Below are positions 10,674 through 22,007 of a stretch of DNA of 64,000 bases, in pieces. The notes beneath the pieces are model-generated. The model was not told where the DNA came from, ran no database searches, and worked only from the letters and a program-made list of their open reading frames with translations. Numbering within the stretch: position 1 is the first letter of the stretch; every line of letters starts with the position of its first letter. A program made the translations under genes and the position numbers. The DNA is from Myrmaecium sp. VS I D KN 1 (taxonomy: Eukaryota; Ascomycota; Dothideomycetes; Valsariales; Valsariaceae): NCBI GenBank assembly GCA_019775845.1, contig JADQAV010000053.1, positions 1 to 64,000 of the forward strand, given 5' to 3'.

Positions 10674-12214
10674 CTACCGCCGCTGCCAATACCGTCCCTG
10701 CCCCAGCCCCTGTCCCCGTCCCCTGCCCATCCCCCTCCCGCCCCCTCTCCGATCAGCCACAAACTCCCCATCCCCACCCCCTCGTCGTCGGGGTCCGCTC
10801 GGCGGCGCCACGTGCGCGGCTGCACCTGCGTCCATCTCAACTTGCATCGCCGCTGGGTCCTGATCCTGATCCCGCGGATCCCGTCCGTCCGAGGAACCGA
10901 CCAGGCGGTCGGATACGAGTCCGTAGTCCTCCCGCGAACGCGTGGTGCCGTTGGTGTAAGTCCGTCCGCCGCCGCTGGTGGTGCCGTTGCCGTTGCGGCT
11001 GATGTGGCTGGAGTCGAAGCCGTAGCGGCCGTCTTGGATGGCGGGGGCGGCGCGGCGGTTGTGGCTGTTGTGTTGTTGCTGCTGGGGGTGGGGGTTGCGG
11101 GTGTCGACGTCGGAGTGGTAGTAGTAGCCGTTGTTGTTGGTGGTGGTGTTATGGTGGTCGTCGATGGGGTCGATGTCCATGCCGGCATTGTCGTCGTCGT
11201 GGCCGTTGTTGGTGTAGGTGTTGTCTTTGTTGAAGCTGCGGGTGCGGTTGTCGGCGTAGTAGTAGGAGGTTGAGGAGGAAGAGGTGGGTGGGTGAGCGCG
11301 AGCGGAGGGGGCAGGGGCGACGGCGGCGGTGTTGCCCGCGACGGGCTCGTTAATGTAGACATAGAGAAGGCGGCCGTCGGCGCTGGGGAGAGGGGGCGAG
11401 TGTTAGTTTCAGTCCGGTTCATGCAGCTGGATCTTTTGAAGTTGAAGGGGCATGTACGTACCGCTTATTGTTAAACATATCCACGACGGCCTGAGCACCC
11501 TCACGGCGGGCGAAGACGATCTCGGCGATGACGGTGGGCCGTGTGCTCACGAGGCGACAGCTGAGCATCTCCCCGCCGTGCGGACCCATCACCTCGCGGA
11601 TGTCGGCCGCGGTCGTGTCCGGGGCGAAGTTGGAGGCGATCACGGTGGTGGCGCTGGCGCGACCGCGGACAGCGACGCCCTGGTCCAGCACGGCATCAGC
11701 GATGGCGGCGGTGGCGGCGGGACGGCGGGGAGCAGCATTCCGCGTTGTCGGGGCGGTGGTCTTGCGGATCGCGTGGGTGAGGCGCGAGTTGATGTTGGGT
11801 CGGAAGCCGGTCGGGGTGGGGTACTAAAGAGCAGAGTAGGTGAGCGATTGCGCGGTCGGTGGAGGGAGGGACGAATGTATGTGGTGATGTGTTACCTTGG
11901 GTCCGCCGCCGATGCGGTTGGCGAGAGCGGCGCCGGGTGCGATGGGCGCGGCGCGCGAGTTTCCGATACCTGAACCGGAGGCCTTCGTGGCCGGTCGTGT
12001 CTTGCTCTTGCCGAAGATTTCGTCGGCGAGCTCTTGATTGCGGCGCTGCTTTCGACCTGGGAGGAAGCTGTCAGCGCGTTTTCGTTCGGAGCGGCGAAAG
12101 AGTAGAGTGAAGAGAGGATGAATGGAGTGGAGAGTCGAGAGCAGTGAGCAGTGGAATATCCGTACCTTGTTTGATGAACTCGTCGAAAGACGGCATGACC
12201 TTGCCCTGCGCCAT
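10674..12214 (-). CDS. RNA-binding protein with one RRM domain
   Basis: Four exons on the minus strand: 12166-12214, 11896-12056, 11462-11823 and 10674-11382, joined in frame to 426 residues. The donors read GTACGG, GTAACA and GTACGT. The N-terminus MAQGKVMPSFDEFIKQGRKQ precedes a basic stretch (KQRRNQELADEIFGKSK). One RRM spans about residues 128-203: TTVIASNFAPDTTAADIREV for strand 1/helix 1, IAEIVFARREGAQAVVDMFN for the RNP1 side, and DGRLLYVYIN as the last strand. The final intron cuts the RRM. The rest is disordered: Asn/His/Asp-rich, then an RGG-like end (RGGGRGMGRGRGQGLGQGR). The layout (basic N-terminus, RRM, RG-rich tail) recalls mRNA-export adaptors of the Yra1/Mlo3 type, but that is inference and I give no name. 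Confidence 0.85.
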
Positions 12215-13236
12215 TGCAGAGTGAATAGCTCGAAAGCAGATGCAACGGTAGGAATGGGCGGGGTGAGAATGGATGTGCTGTGTGTTGGTTCGCAGTTGAA
12301 GGTCGGAGGAGGAAGAGGAGTCGGTCGGAGACTTATCGCGACGGTTTGGCGATCGGCGGAGCTGCTAGCTTACCCGGCGCATGTCCGTAGTTAAGGCAAG
12401 GTACCTTTCGTGCATACCTCCCCGCAACGCGCACCGCCACACAATCGACTGCCTCACCCGTTTGTCTCTTTGTCCGAGTGCAGTTACAGTAAGCATCGCA
12501 CACGACACTTCACTTGAGCACAGCAGAGAACTTGAAGATCTTGGGGAATCACAGGAATATAGAGCGGAGGAAACGCTGCTGAGACGAGATAGGCGCATCT
12601 AGAAACGGGACCTGGACAGATTGACAGCTTGAAGTCCTTGATGTCTGACCATCTTGCTTCGGGATATCTGTAGATGCACTTCGACCTTCCCATCAACCAC
12701 CCCAGCACACTCGCAGCGGTCTTGTAGGGCGACAAGATCACTCTGCACATATGCATGCCCAGCAGCCAGAACCCAGCACCTGTAGCAACCGGGCATGTAC
12801 CATAAGCCATAGGAAAAGACTGCGACAGACCAATTCACCCATGCCCGCTTCTCTCTGTCGCAGTAGCATCTACTGCAGCCAGCAGCCTTCTTGGTCCGTA
12901 GGTGAACGAAAACAGCCTGTCCCTTTCACCACGCTTAAAGTATCCGAACTACATGTTCTTCGGCAATCTTCCCTTCCACCTCTGCTCGGCGAATCGCAAC
13001 CCATCTGCGCATGTAACCCGATATCCTCCCTAATAACGCCTCTCTCCCCAACCCGGAAGGCAGAAGAGAGAAAAGAAAAAAGCCCCATTTTATTTTTGAA
13101 AGGACCACAAGACGCCGTGTTTGCATGCGCACCATTCCTCCCCCCTCTTCTTCTTGTGTCGCGGAAGACACTCCCACGAATCGCCCGATCTTGCCGTATG
13201 CTCGTTCTGCTGCCGCTTTTACCGCCCGCCCACATC
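12215..13236. other. Spacer between the RRM gene and rpb10
   Basis: About 1 kb holding the promoter of the RRM gene and the 3' region of rpb10, both minus strand. Scattered short frames in all directions show no recognisable protein. Confidence 0.45.
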
Positions 13237-13701
13237 TTACATACGGTTGCGCTGTCGCTGGAGCTCGCGCTCAGCGGGGTTGTACCTAGTTCCTTGTCAG
13301 CGGGCCGATGATCCCAGCCTTGCCTGCTACGACTTCGAAGCACCGAGCGCGGAAAGGGAAGGGGGAGAGCGTACTTGAGAAGCTTCTCGATCAGGTCGAC
13401 GTGGGTCATGACCATACGGCGGCAGCAGTAGCGGGTGAGGCCGAGTTGGTCGAGCGCGTCGCTGTGAGGCGGGTTAGAAGAGAGGATCTAGCGGTTTTCG
13501 GTGCGCTTCCGGGGAGGAAGGAGGTGGAGAAGAAGGAAGCTCACCCGTCGCTGGCGCCTTGGTCGAGGAGGGCGAGGTAGCGGTCCCAGAGGTCGCCGAT
13601 GACCTGGAGTGGTGCGAAGGTTAGTTTGGACAAAGAATTTCTGGGAGCCAGAGAGGTGCTCGTACCTTGCCGCAGGAGAAGCAACGGACGGGGATGATCA
13701 T
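13237..13701 (-). CDS. RPB10: Rpb10, shared zinc-binding subunit of RNA polymerases I, II and III
   Basis: A small core subunit (ABC10-beta) common to all three nuclear RNA polymerases. Four small exons, too short to stand out as open frames: 13666-13701, 13545-13603, 13375-13461 and 13237-13285, together 76 residues. It reads [20 protein letters not shown] at the start and ends [15 protein letters not shown]. The zinc hook is complete: C7 and C10 (CFSC) plus the vicinal C44/C45 of YCCRRM. Length and order match the family (70 residues in yeast). All three introns have GT-AG ends, and the codon split at each junction restores a conserved residue. Three introns in 231 coding bases is intron-dense compared with its neighbours. 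Confidence 0.96.
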
Positions 13702-14055
13702 GATGTGCGGATTTTAGGTGAGCAAGGAGATAGTGCTTCTTTCCTTCTCAGCGACGGCGCAGACGACAGACGGCGGCAAAGAGTGCTTGACGGTGGACGG
13801 TGGACAGTCGTTGTTGGTCGTTCCGTGACAAAAGTGAAAGTCGGACTTGAGGCTTCGGCTTCAGGCTTGGCAGACAGACCCTCGCCGCCTTTCAGTTTCT
13901 CCTCACCGCCTTTGGGAACCCGCTAGCGCCCGCGCCCCGTCGAAAAAAGTTGACGAGCTGCGACGGCCGGGAGCACTTCAGTTTATTCGTTCGCTACCCG
14001 TACGTGAACAGCGCCTGCACTTGTCTGTATTCCGGCGCTGGCCCCCCCAACAACA

Positions 14056-17000
14056 ATGTCTTCTCAGCAGGAGAAACTCGACCGGAAACGCAAGCGACTC
14101 TCCCGGGACAAGGTCGCTTCGGAAGAGCATACCCCGAAGCGTAGCAGGAAGGTTGACGGAGAGGGAGAGGCAGAGGAAGATGAGAAGAAGCCCGTGGTGA
14201 CCACGCCCTCGCAGCCGGCTGCTATGAAGGAGCAGAAGGAGACGCCCAAGGAAGCGCAGACGGATGGACATGATCATGCTAAGACGTCCAAGTCGTCGAA
14301 GCGACGAAAGCAACTTGCTGCCTCCGTCACTCAGACACCCAAGAAAGAACGGCCGTCGCAGCCGCAGCAGCAGCAGCAGCAACCTACGCAAACCGTGCAG
14401 AAGCGGACGGTGAAGACAGAGGAAGAGAACAAGAGCACTTGGGCCATTTCGGAGCCCGTTGGCGGTCGTTTCCTCCCGTGCCAGCCTCTGTTCCTCCAAA
14501 ATGAAAAGTATGCAGCCTTTGCGTGTGAAAAGAAGCTCGCGCTGACCTCCACGACCAGATATCTCGTCCTCGCGACCAGCCGCGCCGTTCACATCTACAC
14601 CACCGCCACATCCCTCCTCGCGCGGACCCTCACACCCAAGACCAAAGGCGGGGCCGTGTCGGGCTACGCGCTCTCTGCTACGAACCCTAACCACCTCTAC
14701 ATTGTGACCACGACCGGCCAAATCTCGCTCTGGGACTGGGACATCGGCAGCGTCCTCCGCTCTTGGGAAACTCAGGCTAAGATCCACGAGATTGCCACCG
14801 CGGCTCTTGAGACGCACGACGTCCTCTTCACCCGCGAGGGCCGCGACGGCCGTAAGGTAGTCATCCGGCGAGCTAGCCCTAGCACCAAGGCGCTGGATGA
14901 GGCGTCCATTATCGTTTCTGCTCCGTTGCCGTGCCAGGGTATTCAAGTCCTCCAAAACGGCGCAGTGGTCATTGCCGCACTCTCTAAAGGCGTGCTTGTC
15001 GGCAAGAGGACCGGCGAGTTTAAGGAGTCGTTGAAAGAGGTGAATTACGTGTGGCGCGAGCTGACGTCTCCGGAACAAATCACTTGCTTTGATGCCAGAC
15101 TCCACACGGTCGAGAGCGCGGATAAAAACCACAACCGTGCAGCGCCGGAGTCGTTGGATTTGGTGCTGGGTTCGGTGTATGGTGAAATTTATGTGTTCCA
15201 TGACATCCTGCGGAAATTGATCGCCGTTGAAAAGGCTGGAGCCTCGCGCGAGAGACTTCCGGATCTTGCTCCTCGTGTCATGCATTGGCATAGAACGGCT
15301 GTCGGTGCAGTCAGATGGTCGCTTGATGGTATGTGAAATGCCCTAGTATTCGAACTAAAACTAATAGATCTCCAGGAAACTACGTCCTCTCCGGCGGCAA
15401 GGAAACCGTGCTGCTGCTCTGGCAAGTCGACACGGCCAAGCGGCAGGACCTCCCCCATTTGATCTCCGCCATCGAAGGTCTTCACGTCGCCCCTTCAGGC
15501 GCGTCGTATGCCGTGCAGCTCGCGGACAACTCGGTCATGGTGCTCTCCACCACCGAGCTCCGCCCCACCACGCACATCGCCGGTCTGCAAGCACCCTACG
15601 TCCCCGGCACCGGCGCCTTCGAGTACCCGCAGGAGTCCTACCGGCCGGTGCCCGCGGCCGTCAACCCCCTCAATCCGACCGAGCTGCTTCTCGCGGTCCC
15701 GGCGTCCTCGAGCGGCGACCGAACATCTGCCGGTTCCTCCTACCTCGAGACCTTCAACGTAGCCACTTCACGGCACGTTGCCCGTCAAGCCCTGTCGCGT
15801 AACCTCGCGACCGTGGTCAACGTCCGGCCGAATAAGGGCGGCGACGGCAGCAGCAGCGCCTCTACCGCTGGCCCCCCGACCCTTACCGAACCCGATAACA
15901 CGCACCTCTGCCTCAGCCACGACGGGACCTGGCTCGCGATGGTGGAGACGTGGGCCCCGCCCGCGGCGGACCTGGAGTATTTGGCGACGGCCGCGGATCC
16001 GGCGGGCGCGGTGCTCGAAGAAGAGCGCGCCCGGCGCCGGGAGGTGCACCTCAAGTTCTGGCGGTGGACGGAGGGCAAGGGCGTGTGGAGCCTGGAGACG
16101 CGGATCGAGGCGCCGCACCGGGCGCGCAACGGGGGCCGCGCGCTGGACGTGCTGGCGCTGGTGGCGGATCCGAGCCGGGCGGGCTTCGCGTCGCTGGGCC
16201 AGGACGGCTGGGTGCGGGTGTGGCGGCCGAAGGTGCGGAAGGGCCCGACGGTCGGCGATGCGGTGGTGGTGGTCTGGACGTGCGTGGCGGAGACGGAGTT
16301 ACCCCGTGGCATCGGACGGTGGGAGGTGGATGAAGAGGAGGGGCACGACGACGCTCCGCATCTGCCTTGCCGCGCGGGTTCCCTGGCTTTCTCAGCGGAC
16401 GGCTCCTTACTCGCCGCCGCCGCTTCCAGCGGTGCCGCCACCTCCCAATCCTCCTCGCTCGTCCACATCCTCGACCCGGCAACCGGCACCCTCGTCCACG
16501 CGCTCGGCAGCTGCGGTCTCGCCCCGGCCATCCACGCCCTCGGCCTCGTCGGCCACCACCTCGTCCTCGTCGCGCCCGACCGGCTCACCGTCTGGGACCT
16601 CGTCGCCGACGCGCTGGCGTACACCTACGCCCTCCACGTCCCTGCGGCCCTGGCCCGCGCCATCCGTCTCGCCGTCCTGCCTTCTATTCCTTCCACGGCG
16701 GGAGCAGCGGTGGGAGAGGCATGTTTCGCCCTCGCCCTCCCCGCCCTCGGCGACCGCCGTGATGGCGGGCTCGTGAGCGTGTGGAGCCCGACGCGCCCCG
16801 CGCCGCTGTTTTCGTGCGAGACGCCTGGCGTGGTTCTTGCGTTGGCGCCGCGTGTGGGGCCGCTGGCGCCCCCGGGATTCGTCGTGCTTGATGCGGGTGC
16901 GGAGGTGCGTGTGCTTGCGCCGGCGTCGGCGGGGGTGGGGGTTGTGGGCCCGGTGGTGAGGGGGGGTGAGCGGTTGGGTGGGGCGGTGGCGGTGGAAGAA

Positions 17001-17267
17001 GAGGAGGAGGAGGTGGGTGGGGTGGTTGGGGAGGAGGAGGAGGAGGAGGTGAAGATGGAGGAGGAGGATGGCGATCGTTTGGAGGATGAGGAGAATGATC
17101 GGCCGGTTGTGAGGCCCGATATGCTGGCGCGTGTGTTTGAGGGGGCGGGGGTTGCGGGGAGTGCGCTGGGGTTGCGCGATATGTTTAGGGCGGTTGTGAG
17201 GTTGTATGGGCGGAGGCCGGTGTCTGTGGCGGAGGGGAAGGGGGGGGAGGTGCTGGTTAAGGCTTGA
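14056..17267 (+). CDS. NAN1: Utp17/Nan1 (WDR75-like), U3 small-subunit processome WD-repeat protein
   Basis: A component of the t-UTP/UTPA subcomplex that binds nascent pre-rRNA in the nucleolus for 18S maturation. Two exons, 14056-15328 and 15376-17267, separated by a very short 47-nt intron (GTATGT...CCAG), give 1054 residues. The N-terminus is a Lys/Glu/Gln-rich tail with basic patches (RKRKR, PKRSRK, KSSKRRK) fitting nucleolar targeting. From about residue 140 there are WD-type blades, including TTTGQISLWDWDIGSVLRSW, HRTAVGAVRWSLDG, NYVLSGGKETVLLLWQVD and FASLGQDGWVRVWRP. A short acidic block (about 16996-17100) precedes the C-terminus. Two tandem beta-propellers after a basic tail fit Nan1/WDR75. 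The assignment rests on this architecture and the blade sequences; another WD40 processome member is the alternative. Confidence 0.8.
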
Positions 17268-17982
17268 GGGCGTGGGGATGGGGAGGTCACTGAGGGAGGG
17301 GGAAGTGGTGGTTTGGACTTCTTTCTTTTTCAACTTTTTCTTTTCTTTTTTCCGTCTGTGAGTAGGATTGTAGGTAGTATAGGCAGTATCGATTGAGTTG
17401 TATCTGTATAAAACGAATGGGCATGGCTTCTTTTATGGAATGTGTATCATCTCCACGCATGCGCGAACAACACCAAGAATCACAAAAAGAACAACACCAG
17501 AAAGAAGCAAAGAAAAAAAAAAAGAACAGTGTATTCGATACCACCCATCCAACCAACCAACAACAATACCGACACACCACCACACGAACATACCCCATCA
17601 CCTGATCCTGCTATTCACCCCACCAAAATGGAGACATAAGAAAAAAAGAAAAAAACGTGGGAAACGACATTCCACCAAGCGGAAAGACTGAGAAAAAGAG
17701 ATGGGTGAGCTCCAATCTTCGAGCTCAAACTCACCCACACCCATCCATCCCCAGAAGCAGAAGAAAAGAAAAATAGACCGAAGGACGCTTGTCCAAGAAA
17801 GGGAATCAGAAAAGAGTAGAAAAAAAAGAGACACGGGTGGTGAGGAACCTCCGGGAAAAGAAAACGGAAAGACCGGACGTGTGACGTGACTACTCAAGCG
17901 TGAGTGACGGAAGAAAGGGGGCCAACGGGGAAAAGATAAAAACACCAAAAGAGAGATAAGAAAGAAAGACGTGAAGAGGTCG
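17268..17982. other. Convergent 3' region
   Basis: Between the 3' ends of the Utp17 gene and sip5. A-rich with CA and AAG runs. No gene is supported. Confidence 0.5.
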
Positions 17983-20807
17983 CTACTTCCCCCCAACACC
18001 CGACGTGCCATCAGCCGCTCCCACCACCGAGGTCCCAGCCGGCGGGAGCTCCTCATTCGAATCATCTTCACTGCCCTCCTCCGGCCTCACCGTCGCCACG
18101 CTCTCATCCAACATCTCCTGCTCCTGCTCCTCCGCATCCTTCAACAGCGGCTTCAAATCGCCCTCCACATCCTCGACCACCACGGGGGGAACAGCCGGCG
18201 AGGTCTCACCCTCCACCGGCGCCTCCGCATCCGCTCGCTCCTTTCCCTTCCCCGCATCCTCCTCCTCCGGCGTCGAGGGGCCCGAGCTCAGCGGCTCGGC
18301 CGGGGACGACACGGTCAGTTCCTCAATGTGACACACCTCCTCCTTATCCTCGCCCTCCTCGCGATCGCCGATGACCTCGGCCAGGCTGCGGAAGTTGAAC
18401 ATCGGCTCCGCACCAGGCGTGCCCTGATCGCTGGGCGTCACGCTGCTTTCGCCGTTGAGGCGGGTGCCGAAGCTGACGCTGCTGGCGTTGGGGCTGCGCT
18501 CGAAGGAGGACGCCGAGGCGTTGGGGTTGGTGCCGTAGCTGCCGGTGCCCCCGCGATGTCCGGGGTGGTGGAGGGAGTCGGCGTCCCCGTAGGTGGGGTC
18601 GTCGGTGAAGGAGGAGGCGGAGGAGCCTTTGGAGGCACTGCTGGTTTGGCGGAGGAGAGAGCGCTGGGTGGATTGCAGCTGCTGGTGTTGCTGACTCGAG
18701 GCGGAAGGGATGGAGGGAGAGAGCGAAGGCGACGACGTGGCGCTGCTATCGACAAGGGGAGCGGATGGTGTACCGGTGTTCACATCCGGTGACTGCTGCG
18801 GGGGGTGAGTACTGGAAGATTGTGCGTGTGTCTGGTTCTGTATCTGTGCCCGCGATTCTTCCAGGTGTCGTTGCGGGTCGCTTTTGGAAGAGGAGCTCGT
18901 GGGGAGATTATCCGGCCGGCCGCTTCGGTCCACGCCTTTGCCTTTGCCTTCGTAGGTACGTTCTGATTGTTCGTTCGACAAGGCTAGATTCAGATTCGAT
19001 CCAGATCCCCCAAGAAAGCCGCTCTTCCGGCTCGCCTTGTCCGCCTTCTTCGCTTCTTTAGCTTTCTTCTTCTCTTCTTTCTTGGCCTGCTTCTCAGCCT
19101 CCTTCTCCTCTTTTCTCTTCCGTTCCTCCTCAGCCGCGAGGCTCAACCGGATCGCCTCCATCATCATAAGTTCTTCCAGGTCCTCAAGTCGTGCGCGTCC
19201 GCGACTGTTTCGTCGACCGCCCAGAATATCTTCGGCGCTGCCATCTCGATCGCGATGTCGGCCACCGAAGGGCAGCACACTATGGTGACTACCTTCTCCG
19301 CGCGGGGTACCATGGCCACTGCTGCCAGGACTGTCATGACCAAACATTGTCCGCCTTCGTCGGCCAATCCCGAAGCCCCGACCCTCGGAAGCTTGCGCGT
19401 TGCCGAGCACGTACGCAGCATTGTGAAGCGCCGTGGCCGCTGCAGCCCGACGGAGCGCGTGAGCCCGTGCGTCCGAGAGCTTCTTCGCCCAGTCCGGTCG
19501 TACGCGATCGGTCGTGATGACCTGGGGCGCGGTCGCAGATAGCGAAGTGGTTCGTCTTCGATTGCCCTCGACCTTCGTGTTCAAAGATGTCGAAGACGAT
19601 ATGGCCGGTGGAGCGGACGCCAATGGATGAGTATGGCTCTGGTTGGCGTAAACAAGACCTCGCCGGAAAGGTGGTGGTTCATAAGTCACACCAAACTCTG
19701 GCTGTACGCAGAAAGGACACGCAGCCGGCTCTGATACCAGCTGGTTTTCTTCTAGCTCGTTTTGAGGTGCGTTAGGGTCCGCAGGCTCGTGATGCTCCGG
19801 AAGGTGCGGATCAGGCCGTTTGATCTGGACGAAGCATTCTGAACAGATGGGCTGATCACAGCAGCGCGTCTTATTGAGGTAGGGTGGATAATACAGAAAA
19901 CAAATCGGGCATTCAATGGCATCTTTGTAGAGGAACGCCTCGATACGTTGGCCGTTGACGTACGGGTCTTCCGGCAATTTGAGCTCTTCCGGTCTCATTT
20001 CACCTTGCGGGTTGCTCTTTCCCGTCGTGGCCAGCGCAGCGAGTGTCTTCGCCCTGTTGCGGAAGAAAGGACCGGATGAAGGCGAACCGCCAAGAGGTGA
20101 AGTTGGGGACGGAAGTGAGTTCGTCGGCTGAGGTGAAAGACTCCCGGATCGATCGGAACCAGTCGAACGGGTTCGAGCAGTGATGGGCACAGTGAGACTG
20201 TTGATATTGGACGGGTTGGCGTCCGTCCTAGCGGGGGGGTTGCGGAGATCGTCTGGGATTTCGTCAGCCGGAGGAATCGGCTTCCCTTGCACAGCCGCAA
20301 CAAGCTGGTGCTCCACCCAGGACTCCGAGTGGTCGTTCAGACCCTTCCAAAACGGCGCCAAACGACGTTCAATCTGAATGCGTTAGTATAAGAACGGATA
20401 ACATCATGAAACACACATACCATCAGCTGCCTGACAACAGCCTTGTTAAAGTCCTCAGGTCCGGTGTACGTCCCCAACGTGACCAAGAACCCTCCATCAA
20501 CATGCTCTTCCCTCATACTCCGCTCCCTTTCCTTTTCTCGAGCAACCCTCTCCTTCTCCAATCGTCGAGCTTCCCTCTCCGCTTTGGTCTCGCGTCGTTG
20601 CTCCAGAGTTTGCACATCCCTGTCGGCGCTGCTTCCGATCCCGAGAAACGACAGGTCCGGCCTGCTATGCCTTCCGCCGCGAGACGAGTAGATCGCGGCG
20701 GAGCGGTCGTTCGTTGCGGAAGGAGACGACGCATTGCGGACGCTGCCGGGTCTTGAATGGCCCCCGGATGAGCGGGGTCGCGACTCTTTGCCGGAGGTGT
20801 TGCCCAT
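17983..20807 (-). CDS. SIP5: Sip5, SNF1-interacting protein with a RING-like zinc domain
   Basis: Two exons, 20421-20807 and 17983-20373, joined by a 47-nt intron (GTATGT...TTCAG with ACTAAC), give 925 residues. It starts [13 protein letters not shown], so Gly2 is a possible myristoylation site. A charged helix ([20 protein letters not shown]) precedes the conserved block [40 protein letters not shown]. The zinc domain begins [18 protein letters not shown] (C284, C287, C300, C301) and continues with C306 and C309, ending with CPFC. This order is that of yeast Sip5, which binds the Snf1 kinase and the Reg1/Glc7 phosphatase. The remaining half is low-complexity Ser/Glu-rich sequence, with a Lys/Glu coiled coil ([20 protein letters not shown]). 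Much longer than yeast Sip5 (489 residues) because of that tail, as in other filamentous fungi. Confidence 0.88.
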
Positions 20808-22007
20808 GGCGAAACAGCTTCTGGCAGATATGAAAGATTGACCTAGCCGCTCGGATGCCGGCGCTCGAGTGTAGAGGTGGTGTTCTTAAAAGCAACCTGG
20901 ACGTGGGCGGGGTAGGTAGTTCTCTTCGGAAGAACGTGGTTCAGCCGAGCATGGATGAGACAGCAGACGGGGAAAGACGGGAGCACGGTTTTCGAGTGTG
21001 GATCAGATGAGCGCGATTGCTCCGGGGACGAGGGATACGGTCGTGGAAGGTGAACGAGCTGACGGGTCGCGGTAGCTGGGGGGGTTTGTCACAAGGTCAT
21101 GGTTCGACGGCGAGGACGATCAGCGTTGGGCGGAGATGCACCGGGCACGAGCACGCAGTGGAGTATCCGTACTTGACAACCGTCGCCCGCGGTCTTCTCG
21201 CGTGGAACGAACGTGTGGATGGAGGGAGGGAGGGAGTTGCGAGGAGAAATAACAGTAAAATGTCGGCAGCGGTGTGCTTGGATAATACGGCGGTCCAGCA
21301 GATGGATGTGGGCGGGCGAGGATGGATGGATGATGTTAACACCTCCGTTAAGTTCCATCAAGTTGCTCCCGTCCTGCCTGCCCCGGTCCGCCGCTCGCGA
21401 CTAGCCAAGAAGGGTCGAGGTCGGGGCGCAGCAAGGTGCGCCCTGCCGCTCGCGCTTACTGATCTTTAGGGTACCTTACATGTGATTTAGAGCATATGTG
21501 AATACAAGTAGGATATTTATGTATTTACTGATATTGTGCCTACCCGACGTATAATCATATGCCTAGGTAAGGTACAGTACTACTGTATGTAAATGTTCCT
21601 GATAGCTCGGCCATGTCTTCTATCATCCCTCACCATCCAGCCTCACCGTTCAAACGAGACGCTATCCTGCTCGAGACGTCAAGACATGAATCACTAACCA
21701 GCACGGTTCAAGCCGTCCAGCTTTCCTTTCCATATGTCTGCACCGTCCCCCACAAAGACTTTTTCAGCCAGATTGGTAGTAGAGAAGCTGATCGTTGATG
21801 AGAGGAGAGGAGAGGGCAGAGCGCGTCAATTTGGGAATGTCCTGACCGAGGGGATGGCGTAGGAGTGTTCATGATGAGTACACTTTGGGGAAGGAGTACC
21901 AAGCACGGCGTCGAGATAGATCAGATTGGTCTTCAGAGGCGGACAACAATCTATTCATTTTTTGGTCGTCCCTACCAACAATGCACACCGAACAAAGAGA
22001 TATCAAG
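20808..22007. other. Spacer with an AT-rich island
   Basis: Holds the sip5 promoter and the 3' side of the BADH gene. From 21471 to 21575 an AT-rich island sits between perfect 9-bp inverted repeats (GTACCTTAC and GTAAGGTAC). No gene is supported; a 150-codon frame at 21017-21469 has no protein-like features. Confidence 0.45.

Noticed and set aside
10503-11422. Long frames on both strands around the TTTCCC repeat and the RRM gene tail
   Set aside because: They follow the simple repeat or are shadows of the fourth RRM exon; only the frame ending at 10674 joins to the other exons.
21017-21469. 150-codon plus-strand frame between sip5 and BADH
   Set aside because: Composition is not protein-like, it has no recognisable motif and it lies in a promoter region.
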